Shown here piece after piece: positions 46,762-53,925 of a stretch of DNA of 64,000 nt. The first letter of the stretch is position 1; every line of letters starts with the position of its first letter. The translations under genes and the position numbers were made by a program. Under the pieces are notes generated by a model. That model saw only the letters and a program-made list of their open reading frames with translations, searched no databases and was not told where the DNA came from. The stretch lies in contig NZ_JBBVMF010000016.1 of NCBI RefSeq assembly GCF_038150125.1, positions 78,858 to 142,857 of the forward strand. The letters run 5' to 3'. Origin of the DNA: SW132 sp038150125. Lineage in GTDB: Bacteria; Bacteroidota; Rhodothermia; Balneolales; Balneolaceae.

Positions 46762-48549
46762 TTAAACAGTTAAACCCGATGTTTTTTCTGTTTTCAGCAG
46801 TTCCTGTAACACCGGGTCTTCCGAAATCCATGGGATTGTATAGAGCTTTTTAGAATGCTTCGTCTCAATCTCGTTCAGCAGCGGAATCTCTTCAATTGCC
46901 CGCTGTTTAAGGAGAGGATCTGAGATTTCAGTGGCTGACATACTCTGGTTCGTTATCCAGGCGTAAGGTTCAATGTTGGATCGCCGCAAATCATCCTGCA
47001 ACTTAGCCGCCTCGGTTATTGGGGTGGTTTCAGGCAGGGCTACAATAAGCAGTTTGGAATAGTCTGGATCCTGCAGATACATATATGGCGTTTTTAGTTT
47101 ATCAGTATCTATTTTCGTATTACGCAGAATCTCTTTGTGATAGCTACCTGTTGTATCAAGCAGGAGCAATGTGTGGCCGGTTGGTGCTGTATCCATCACC
47201 ACAAATTTGCGTTTTGCTTCATGAATAGCCTTCGAAAATGCCTGGAACACCGCCACCTCTTCTGTGCACGGAGATTCCAGGTCTTCGCGGAGTAGTTTTA
47301 GCTCGTCATCCGTTTTACCTTTGCCACGCTGGCGAAGCACTTTTTCAATATAATTCTGCTTCTCCTCTTCCGGATCAATTCGATCTACCGTCATATTTTC
47401 CGGTATGCCCAGGTCGCCAATATGATCTGTAAGGTGAGCGGCGGGATCGGTGGTGGTCAGGTGAACGGGATAGCCGCGCTGTGCAAGTTTAAAAGCCACG
47501 GCCGCTGCAACCGTGGTTTTACCCACGCCGCCTTTTCCCATTGTCATGATCAGGCCATGATCTTTTTCCGAGGAGAGGTCATCAACTAAAGCGTCAAGGT
47601 CAGGACGGTTGCTTTCATGAAGCTCCGATAGAAAAGAACTGCTGTTTTGTTTGATCTGCTCTTTATCAAGCGGTTCAAATACGGTTCGCAACCGATCGAT
47701 GCCCAGGAGATTGTAAGGCCTCAGCGGAAACACTATTCTGTCCATTTTGCTGAGCCGCTCCGGCATCTGTTCTATCGTCCTGTCAGCGTTCTGTTTCATT
47801 CGTTTTGCAAACGGATCGGATTCGTCAATGGGCTCAAAATAACCGTTGATGAGCAATACCTGGTTTGAGAGACCCATTTCCCGGAGCTCCTTACCGGACC
47901 TGTCCGCCTCACGCAAGGCAGAACCGTCCGGGCGGCTCACCAGGTAAATAGTCGTGGAATCTTCATCCTGCAGGCGTTCCACCACTTTCTGATAGCGCTC
48001 CTGGCTGGTTTTAAGGGCAGATGACGGGCCAATACAGGAGGCACCATCGGGGTTTGATTCAATATAGTTACTCCAGGCGGCCGGCAGCTCCAGCAGCCGA
48101 AGTGTGTGTCCGGTTGGGGCCGTATCAAAAATAATCACGTCATAGGGCTGGTCATCATCATCACCGGCTACATACCGTGCAAATTCGTCAAACGCTGCTA
48201 TTTCGGTCGTGCAGGCTCCGGAGAGCTCCTCCCGTATTTTTTCGATTTCATGGTCCGGAAGAATATCCTCCATAGGGGATACCACACGGTTTCGATACTC
48301 TTCAGCCGACAATTCCGGATCAATATTAACGGCATGCAAGTTTTGGATCCCCTTAATGGGAGTGATTTTCTCAGTGACCTCTGTTTCCAGTACTTCTTTC
48401 AGGTTTGATGCCGGATCTGTACAAATCAGAAGCACACTTTTACCTTCATCAGCAAGTTTAACTGCTGTTGCACTGGCAAGCGAGGTTTTCCCTACGCCGC
48501 CTTTACCTGTAAAAAAGATGTAAGGTGTGATTTGTGGAAGAGTTTTCAT
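46762..48549 (-). CDS. arsA: Arsenical pump-driving ATPase ArsA
   Basis: A 595-residue cytoplasmic ATPase with the classic duplicated layout. P-loops GKGGVGKTS at 15-23 and GKGGVGKTT at 338-346 each begin a deviant Walker A domain, and each half has the DTAPTGHTL signature helix. ArsA energises an arsenite efflux permease and receives As(III) from ArsD. The ATG at 48549 puts the first P-loop at the usual distance from the N terminus; the frame is open to 48633, which would overlap arsD. It lies just after arsD and is presumably co-transcribed. Cysteines of the metalloid site include those near CTTEIAAFDEF in the first half and CTEEVAVFQAF in the second. No ArsB or Acr3 partner is encoded in this window. 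Confidence 0.95.
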   Translation of the reverse strand: MKTLPQITPYIFFTGKGGVGKTSLASATAVKLADEGKSVLLICTDPASNLKEVLETEVTEKITPIKGIQNLHAVNIDPELSAEEYRNRVVSPMEDILPDHEIEKIREELSGACTTEIAAFDEFARYVAGDDDDQPYDVIIFDTAPTGHTLRLLELPAAWSNYIESNPDGASCIGPSSALKTSQERYQKVVERLQDEDSTTIYLVSRPDGSALREADRSGKELREMGLSNQVLLINGYFEPIDESDPFAKRMKQNADRTIEQMPERLSKMDRIVFPLRPYNLLGIDRLRTVFEPLDKEQIKQNSSSFLSELHESNRPDLDALVDDLSSEKDHGLIMTMGKGGVGKTTVAAAVAFKLAQRGYPVHLTTTDPAAHLTDHIGDLGIPENMTVDRIDPEEEKQNYIEKVLRQRGKGKTDDELKLLREDLESPCTEEVAVFQAFSKAIHEAKRKFVVMDTAPTGHTLLLLDTTGSYHKEILRNTKIDTDKLKTPYMYLQDPDYSKLLIVALPETTPITEAAKLQDDLRRSNIEPYAWITNQSMSATEISDPLLKQRAIEEIPLLNEIETKHSKKLYTIPWISEDPVLQELLKTEKTSGLTV

Positions 48550-48623
48550 GGTGATGTGATTAAAATGCCTGAGATGGTGAATTGCTTGCGCAAATTTTTT
48601 CTGTGATGGTTGTCGATATGTTC

Positions 48624-49211
48624 TCAGCAGCATCCACTTCCGGGAGCACAGCCGCCGGTTTGAATCCCGAGAAGTTCATTGGCGGTTTGGAGTGCAGAAC
48701 GGGTCAGGCTCTGGCGGTTGTTGATCCCTCTTTGCATGGCGTCCGCCAGCTGCTGTACTGACAAACCTTTCTCCATCGCTTGTTGAAACACCGTTCTCAT
48801 ACTACCATTATCTCCCTCGATAACAGCTGATTCCAATGCATTTAGCAAGTCCGGGGTTGCTGGATCATTTCTATTTTGAGGATCGATTGTCAGCCAGTTG
48901 GTGAGCTGCCGGCGGGCAGGGTAGCCGCCTTCTGATACAATTTCTCCGTTGATCAGCAAAAGAGGCAGGCATTCGGTTCCTTTTTTTTGCAAGCGCGAAA
49001 TTACTTCCGGGTTCATTTTAAATGCTTCCGGTTCTTGTCCGAGGTTATACCTGCGTACATCAATCCCCTGTGATTTCAGCCATTTTACATCGCCGGCAAA
49101 ATCGGCCACTGCATCATCAACATCAGGGCCGCAAACGCCCGTGCTGCAGCACATGGCGGGGTCATAAACTTCAATGAGGGTCTTGGTGTCTGTCTTTCTT
49201 TTTGTATCCAT
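48624..49211 (-). CDS. arsD: Arsenic metallochaperone ArsD with C-terminal extension
   Basis: A 195-residue protein. Residues about 10-120 are ArsD: VYDPAMCCSTGVCGPDVDD has the Cys21-Cys22 pair and Cys27 that bind As(III), then KGTECLPLLLINGEIVSEGGYPARRQL. ArsD proteins are usually 105-125 residues. This one continues with about 75 residues of predicted helix (AVIEGDNGSMRTVFQQAMEK, SVQQLADAMQRGINNRQSL) and ends GGCAPGSGCC, providing Cys188, Cys194 and Cys195 as a possible extra metalloid site. It delivers arsenite to ArsA, whose gene follows. An ArsR-type palindrome lies 32 bases before the start codon. Confidence 0.93.
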   Translation of the reverse strand: MDTKRKTDTKTLIEVYDPAMCCSTGVCGPDVDDAVADFAGDVKWLKSQGIDVRRYNLGQEPEAFKMNPEVISRLQKKGTECLPLLLINGEIVSEGGYPARRQLTNWLTIDPQNRNDPATPDLLNALESAVIEGDNGSMRTVFQQAMEKGLSVQQLADAMQRGINNRQSLTRSALQTANELLGIQTGGCAPGSGCC

Positions 49212-49243
49212 TTAATTGGGTGTGAATAAGTAAAAATATAATT

Positions 49244-49259
49244 ATCGTAAAATTACGAT
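49244..49259. promoter_or_regulatory. Candidate ArsR operator before arsD-arsA
   Basis: ATCGTAAAATTACGAT is a perfect palindrome of the form ATCGTAA-AA-TTACGAT, 32 bases upstream of the arsD ATG. It has the same ATCGT-N6-ACGAT pattern as the site in front of arsR, as expected for an ArsR-family repressor regulating both units. Confidence 0.75.
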
Positions 49260-49339
49260 TAATTGATCTGGTAACCAACCTCGATGCTAAAGTATTAAAG
49301 AAACTTTGTGCAGGAGGCTACAGAGAGAAGATGCGGAAA

Positions 49340-50152
49340 TCACACACCCGGTATTAAAGAAACGGTATCGCCTACCTGAATATTCCCGCCCTCAAGCAGA
49401 AGCATATTTTGACCAAAATAGACATCACCCTCTACTTTTCTGTAGGATGCGAGCGTCTTCAAAGGTTCTTTTGCTTTATGCCCCGACTGCTGATCGATGG
49501 TGGTTACCACACACCGCGCACACGATTTTGTGATTTTGAACCGGGCTGAGCCGATAGAGATTTCATTCCAGTTATCTTCCTGGAACGGCGCGCCACCTGC
49601 AACTACAATATTTGGCCTGAATCGCTCCATTGGTATAGGTTTGTTTAGTCGGCTGTTGAGATCATCCAGCGATTTCTGGCTGATGAGAAGGTAGGGCATG
49701 GCATCTGCAAAACTGACCGACTCCTCGTTAACCTGGTATTTCGGTTTGAGCAGACGCCGGGTTGAGTGTGGCATGAAAACCAGGTCGCAAGTCACATCAA
49801 GCTGCTCCGAAAACCACTGACTCAGCTTTTGACTTACACGTTGTGCATCAACCCGGTCGTCCCAGATCACTACTTCCCGGGTGTTTTTTGAAGACGGTTC
49901 AAGCGGTATGGTTACTCTGTTTGATGGATCTGTCTTAGAGTAGACATCGATTCCATTGTCGGTAATCTCCGTTTGAAGCAGTGCCATTCGGGAATGTTTT
50001 CGCTGAGACATAAACCGGCCCCGATCATCAACAAGCATCCACCTGCGATCGAATTCCAGCCCTTTTTTAAGAACTCTCCCTTCCTGAAGTCGTACTCCGC
50101 CGAGTGATTTTACCGGGTAAGTGTAGATGTCTTTGAGTCTAAGATCGTTCAT
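49340..50152 (-). CDS. MOSC-domain protein (MOSC N-terminal beta-barrel plus MOSC)
   Basis: A 270-residue protein. The N-terminal beta-barrel domain (about 1-120) begins LKDIYTYPVKSLGGVRLQEG and contains GLEFDRRWMLVDDRGRFMSQR. The MOSC domain (about 125-265) has LLISQKSLDDLNSRL, MERFRPNIVVAGGAPFQEDNW and the conserved cysteine region KSCARCVVTTIDQQSG, which in relatives such as mARC and YcbX coordinates molybdenum cofactor. It may act as a molybdenum-dependent reductase detoxifying N-hydroxylated compounds. No ferredoxin domain is attached, unlike YcbX. Its place between arsC and arsD is suggestive, but it has its own long upstream gap with a 12-bp inverted repeat and may be regulated separately. 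Confidence 0.92.
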   Translation of the reverse strand: MNDLRLKDIYTYPVKSLGGVRLQEGRVLKKGLEFDRRWMLVDDRGRFMSQRKHSRMALLQTEITDNGIDVYSKTDPSNRVTIPLEPSSKNTREVVIWDDRVDAQRVSQKLSQWFSEQLDVTCDLVFMPHSTRRLLKPKYQVNEESVSFADAMPYLLISQKSLDDLNSRLNKPIPMERFRPNIVVAGGAPFQEDNWNEISIGSARFKITKSCARCVVTTIDQQSGHKAKEPLKTLASYRKVEGDVYFGQNMLLLEGGNIQVGDTVSLIPGV

Positions 50153-50159
50153 TTCAATG

Positions 50160-50215
50160 GTGCATTACATTACCCGGGTTATTCACGAAGATAAGTGTAA
50201 TCCAATGTAATGCAC
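50160..50215. promoter_or_regulatory. Perfect 12-bp inverted repeat upstream of the MOSC gene
   Basis: GTGCATTACATT at 50160-50171 is an exact inverted copy of AATGTAATGCAC at 50204-50215, with 32 bases between. The inner arm ends eight bases from the MOSC start codon. It could be a two-site operator or a leader hairpin that hides the translation start. It does not resemble the ArsR-type sites. Confidence 0.55.
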
Positions 50216-50309
50216 TAAAAATATCACACAAATATAAAATGGATAGTAGTCCACTTTGGGCTATATGTATTGCGGCGAAATTTTATCGAAAGCTTCGTTG
50301 TATGGAAAT

Positions 50310-50353
50310 AAAGCGTACTCAGAGTACGTCAAGTACTCTTCCGCCGCTTTTTT
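50310..50353 (-). terminator. Terminator-like hairpin downstream of arsC
   Basis: AAAGCG at 50310-50315 pairs with CGCTTT at 50345-50350, and six thymines end the plus-strand side. Read on the minus strand it is CGCTTT followed by ATTT, 77 bases past the arsC stop. The loop contains a second palindrome, CGTACTCAGAGTACG at 50314-50328. It probably ends the arsR-arsC transcript, so that the MOSC gene starts a separate one. Confidence 0.5.
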
Positions 50354-50429
50354 CCCTACGCCTTGCTACCGACATAATTTCTTGGTGAATAATCCGGGAT
50401 TAAAGACTGCGCATGCATGGTCGATTTAC

Positions 50430-51044
50430 TCAGATGTTTGCCCGGCTCATCATGTAAAACATTTCTGTTCCAATTTGGCGGCAGCGTTCGTCATAGGTCT
50501 CTTTTTCCCTGTCTGTTCCGTCAGCCTCTTTTGGATCGCGATAGGTAATCGATTTACGATATGTGGCGCCCGGAACAAATGGACAGTTTTCATCTGCATC
50601 AGAACAGGTCATGATAGCGGCAAAATCTTTATCCGGGTTTACCGGATCATCGAATGTTTTGGAGAAGCAGATCATCGGTTCGGCATTATCAGAAAAACGA
50701 ACGCTGTATTTCGGGTTGTCACCCCCCGAATTTTCAACGTCGAAGCCGGCGCGTTCTACGGCTGCTACAGCTCGCGGATTAAAAGCTGTGGCTTCTGTTC
50801 CGCCGGAATATGTTTCCACGTTTTCAATATCGTAATGTTCAGCTGCGGTTTGAGCCCAGATCTGTGCGAGATGGCTTCGCCGACTGTTATGAGTACAGAT
50901 AAAATTCAGCTTTACGGTTTCGCTCTCCTTCAACTCCTGTTTAATAAAATCTGCTACGTCACTCAGTAGTTTTTTTCGGTCTGATGGCATCTCATCGAAT
51001 CTCTTTTTCAATTCTTCAATTGTGGTTTTCAGTTTCTTATACAT
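50430..51044 (-). CDS. arsC: Arsenate reductase ArsC, low-molecular-weight phosphatase (thioredoxin) type
   Basis: A 204-residue protein. After a helical N-terminal extension of about 40 residues comes the phosphatase-like domain: the P-loop FICTHNSRRSH with Cys50 and Arg56 (CX5R), YSGGTEATAFNPRAV, and the redox pair Cys147 and Cys154 in TCSDADENCPFVPG, laid out like Cys82 and Cys89 of the staphylococcal enzyme. It reduces arsenate to arsenite using thioredoxin. The three catalytic cysteines separate it from ordinary protein-tyrosine phosphatases. The N-terminal extension (TTIEELKKRFDEMPSDRKKLLSDV) is longer than in the classic enzyme. It lies downstream of arsR on the same strand, with a palindromic element between. 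Confidence 0.92.
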   Translation of the reverse strand: MYKKLKTTIEELKKRFDEMPSDRKKLLSDVADFIKQELKESETVKLNFICTHNSRRSHLAQIWAQTAAEHYDIENVETYSGGTEATAFNPRAVAAVERAGFDVENSGGDNPKYSVRFSDNAEPMICFSKTFDDPVNPDKDFAAIMTCSDADENCPFVPGATYRKSITYRDPKEADGTDREKETYDERCRQIGTEMFYMMSRANI

Positions 51045-51090
51045 CGTTTATGTTCAGATTAAAGATGAAATAATTATCAGTAGTGAAAAT

Positions 51091-51204
51091 GTTGAGTTTT
51101 TAGTGTTCAGTGATAAATTTCAAACACAATCTTCCAGAGTGCGAACGCAGAGAGCTCCTGGAAGAGTTGCTGTAATGGTGATTGAACTCAACACTAAAAC
51201 CTCA
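51091..51204. repeat. Palindromic intergenic element between arsR and arsC
   Basis: The outer arms TGAGTTTTTAGTGTT (51093-51107) and AACACTAAAACCTCA (51190-51204) are imperfect inverted repeats. Inside, TCTTCCAG (51130-51137) pairs with CTGGAAGA (51158-51165). The nested structure and its place between two genes of one operon look like a small non-autonomous repeat that has inserted there. Copy number in the genome cannot be known from this window. Confidence 0.5.
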
Positions 51205-51214
51205 TCACTAAAAA

Positions 51215-51541
51215 TCAGCAGCAGGTTTTGATGAGCTCGCTCGATAGCTCTGAAAGAGTAGATTCAAGCTCTTTCACACCATCAGGGTTAAGGCAGTAGC
51301 AGGTGCGAACGCCTTCCACGTCCCCGGTAATTAGTCCGGCCGATTTGAGCGCCTTCAGATGTTGGGAAACGGTAGATTGAGCCAGTGGAAGAACCTCAGT
51401 AATATCTCCACAAAAGCAGGTGGTTCGCTGAGCCAGGAGTTTTAGAATAGCGATTCTGGCGGGATGCCCGAGGGCTTTTGCGATTTGAGCTGAGCGCTTT
51501 ACCGCCGGATCGTCAAGTTTTACTGTGATTGTTTCTGTCAT
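51215..51541 (-). CDS. arsR: ArsR-family metalloregulatory repressor
   Basis: A 108-residue winged-helix repressor. AKALGHPARIAILKLLAQRT leads into the metal site TTCFCGDITEV (Cys42, Cys44), followed by the DNA-reading helix PLAQSTVSQHLKALKSAGL and the wing DVEGVRTCYCLN (Cys81, Cys83). It ends KTCC. The paired cysteines near the recognition helix match As(III)-sensing ArsR proteins. It should repress its own operon and release on arsenite binding. A 16-bp palindrome lies just upstream of its start, and related sites precede arsD and the unknown membrane protein. Confidence 0.94.
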   Translation of the reverse strand: MTETITVKLDDPAVKRSAQIAKALGHPARIAILKLLAQRTTCFCGDITEVLPLAQSTVSQHLKALKSAGLITGDVEGVRTCYCLNPDGVKELESTLSELSSELIKTCC

Positions 51542-51564
51542 ATGTCACGATTGGGTTTCGATCA

Positions 51565-51580
51565 ATCGTGAATATACGAT
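51565..51580. promoter_or_regulatory. Candidate ArsR operator before arsR
   Basis: ATCGTGAATATACGAT has the pattern ATCGT-N6-ACGAT and lies 23 bases before the arsR ATG. An overlapping pair CACGATT (51546-51552) and AATCGTG (51564-51570) provides an additional half-site, so two repressor dimers may bind. The pattern recurs at 49244 and, with one mismatch, at 45602. Confidence 0.7.
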
Positions 51581-51786
51581 TAAAAATGGACAGAATCTTA
51601 TTGGCATCTCATCCCGTGGCAATCCTCTCATCTGCTGACTTCCCGTCATCGGATGGATTGAGTAAGGACCGAATCACTGCGGTACGCCTTCCTTATGGCT
51701 GGTGTTCTTACCCGAATGAAGGAAATTCATCCGGTGACAATCCTCAACTAAGATACCTGTCACTACATCATTGGAAAAACAATTGA

Positions 51787-53910
51787 TTATTCAGTAAATG
51801 ACAGAGAAACGGGCTCGCTCATTTCGCTTTGATTTCCATCTTTTCGGAACACACGGACCTGGTATTCATAGCGGCCGGGACGAACCCTTCGGTCTGTAAA
51901 AAAGGTCTCTTCACTTCGGCCAACCTGTTGGAATCCTCTGTCACTGCTGCGGCGATAAACCACAAAGAAAACCTCATCAAGAACATCACCCGGGTAAGCC
52001 CATCGGATTACAGCCCCGCGATCGCCATACTGAGCGGAGAGATTTTCAGCAACGCTGACCGACCGTCTGTTCACAGTTTTAACCTGAACAGGATTTGAAA
52101 AGTCCGACAGTAACCCGCTTTGATCTTCTGCCTGTAATCGGTAGAAATAGGTTTCACCTGGTACCAGCCGCTTGTCGGTGTAGCGGGCAATTTCTGTTTT
52201 TTCCCTGAAAGTTTGAACCGGCTGCCAGTCACTCTCCGGACCGGATCTGCGGTACAAGGTTGCAGTTTGAAAATCAACTACTGATGGCAGCGCAATTTCA
52301 AAGTTCACTTCCGTAGTACCGGTCTCTACATTTTTGAAAACCGGGCGAGGCGGGGGCACGATGTCAGGCCGCTCAAGGGCAATGACATCACTCTCCTCCG
52401 ATTCATTAAAATGCACGTCGTAAGCCCGGATTTTGTAATAGACATTCCGGGTGAGTGTATTTAGCATCACCGTATCGCGGACAACAGTTCTGTTTCCGGG
52501 AGTGATCAAGGAATCACCAAACACCTCTTTCACAACTGAAAATTCATGTTCCGGATCGTTTGCCATAAAAATCTTATAGCCATCCACGGCATACTCAGGA
52601 TCCGGGCTGATAATGATCTCCACCGACCCGTCATCTCCAATTGTTGCTTGTCCAATTTCGGGTTTCACAGGAGGGTTAAAACGAATGTACGAAACCGGTA
52701 GCACAGCAGAATTACTCACATTACCGGCTGTATCCACTGCCTGAACGGCATAATAGGTATCCAGATCGCGGTTAAAATCGAGGTCGATCCACTCCCTGAG
52801 ACTGGGATCAGTCAGATCGGGATGAAGACGTACAAATTCTTCACTGGTTCCATCACCCCGTAGTACTGCAAAACCGGCGAGGTCATTGTCCACAGCACCA
52901 GGCATCTCCCAGGTAACACGAACTGTATCTTCACTTACATGTTTTGGCTGAAGAAGCAGAGGTTCGCGTGGTGGTGTAAGATCACGTGGCGTACCGGATG
53001 CTTCTCCAAAGAGGACGCGCTCGCCAAATGCATTTTGGCCGTAAAACCGGTAGTGATAGGTTCGGTAGTTGTTTAACTTTTTATCAGAATATGTTCCCCG
53101 CTGCGGCCCATCATATTGTTTGCCTCTCAGGTTCAGCTCAATAACCTCATTCAGCGGTTCAAAAGGTCCGTTTGCACTGAAAGATCGCTGTACGTATAGC
53201 CCCACTGAATTCTCAGGCTGCTCCCAGATAAACGACAGTTCGCTATCTCCTTCGTTTACAAGTATAGGAATCTCGTAATCCACAGTTTGTTCAGATGCCG
53301 TAATTTCTGTGATCACGGACGTTACATTCATTCCGCCGGGGTTCGCCAGTCTCGCACGGTACTCGTAGGTCTGAGCCGCCATCACGTTGGCGTCGGTTGC
53401 AGAAAGCCCCAGTACGCGGGCCGCAAGAGAATCCTCAAACGAACTCAGCATAAACGTCATCGTACGGAAGTCTTCGGCACTTTTCCGGTTTACGAGATCT
53501 TCAATACGATTTTGGAAATCGATTTCACCGGGCAGATGATCTGTGTCTGAATCCCTTAGTTCGGTTACCACCCGCAGGCGGTCGGCACGATTTCCCTCGC
53601 CGACTGTGGTTTGAATAAGCTGTTCGGTTTGAGCCTCATCGAGCGGCTGCACGGTTTGAACGGTTTGAAAAGATCCGGTACCGGCTATGCGGCGTTCTAC
53701 GATAAAACCCGATTCCGTGCCTTTGCGCATCACCTCATTATTATCTGAGAACCATCGCATTTCGATGCCGTTTCCATCCACATAGCGCGCAAAAAGATTT
53801 ATTTCGGCCTGACTTGCCTGTTGAGCGTTAACATCATTCAGCCAGATTACTCCGGCGAAGATAACTATGAGTACTGATATTTTTTGATAATCCATAAAAA
53901 TTCGTTTCAT
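51787..53910 (-). CDS. Secreted multi-domain fibronectin type III protein
   Basis: A 707-residue secreted protein; the signal is best from the internal ATG at 53895 (KISVLIVIFAGVIWLNDVNAQ). The mature part is a string of fibronectin-III-like beta-sandwiches, recognised by repeated segments such as TYEYRARLANPGG, TYHYRFYGQNAFGE, DTYYAVQAVDTAGN, VYYKIRAYDVHFNES, TYFYRLQAEDQSGLLSD and RYEYQVRVFRKDGNQSE, with linking motifs like PREPLLLQPKHVSEDTVRVTWEMP. There are about five or six modules and no enzyme motif or sorting domain. It follows the 1583-residue gene after 15 bases, so the two form one operon and probably one surface or periplasmic assembly. Confidence 0.85.
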   Translation of the reverse strand: MKRIFMDYQKISVLIVIFAGVIWLNDVNAQQASQAEINLFARYVDGNGIEMRWFSDNNEVMRKGTESGFIVERRIAGTGSFQTVQTVQPLDEAQTEQLIQTTVGEGNRADRLRVVTELRDSDTDHLPGEIDFQNRIEDLVNRKSAEDFRTMTFMLSSFEDSLAARVLGLSATDANVMAAQTYEYRARLANPGGMNVTSVITEITASEQTVDYEIPILVNEGDSELSFIWEQPENSVGLYVQRSFSANGPFEPLNEVIELNLRGKQYDGPQRGTYSDKKLNNYRTYHYRFYGQNAFGERVLFGEASGTPRDLTPPREPLLLQPKHVSEDTVRVTWEMPGAVDNDLAGFAVLRGDGTSEEFVRLHPDLTDPSLREWIDLDFNRDLDTYYAVQAVDTAGNVSNSAVLPVSYIRFNPPVKPEIGQATIGDDGSVEIIISPDPEYAVDGYKIFMANDPEHEFSVVKEVFGDSLITPGNRTVVRDTVMLNTLTRNVYYKIRAYDVHFNESEESDVIALERPDIVPPPRPVFKNVETGTTEVNFEIALPSVVDFQTATLYRRSGPESDWQPVQTFREKTEIARYTDKRLVPGETYFYRLQAEDQSGLLSDFSNPVQVKTVNRRSVSVAENLSAQYGDRGAVIRWAYPGDVLDEVFFVVYRRSSDRGFQQVGRSEETFFTDRRVRPGRYEYQVRVFRKDGNQSEMSEPVSLSFTE

Positions 53911-53925
53911 GATAATCGCTCTGAT

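Noticed and set aside
50256..50969. Long plus-strand open frame opposite arsC
   Set aside because: It is antisense to a well-supported arsC with all catalytic residues; the translation has no domain and is a reading-frame shadow.
51529..51786. 85-residue plus-strand frame upstream of arsR
   Set aside because: It covers the arsR operator region and starts inside arsR on the other strand; composition is not protein-like.
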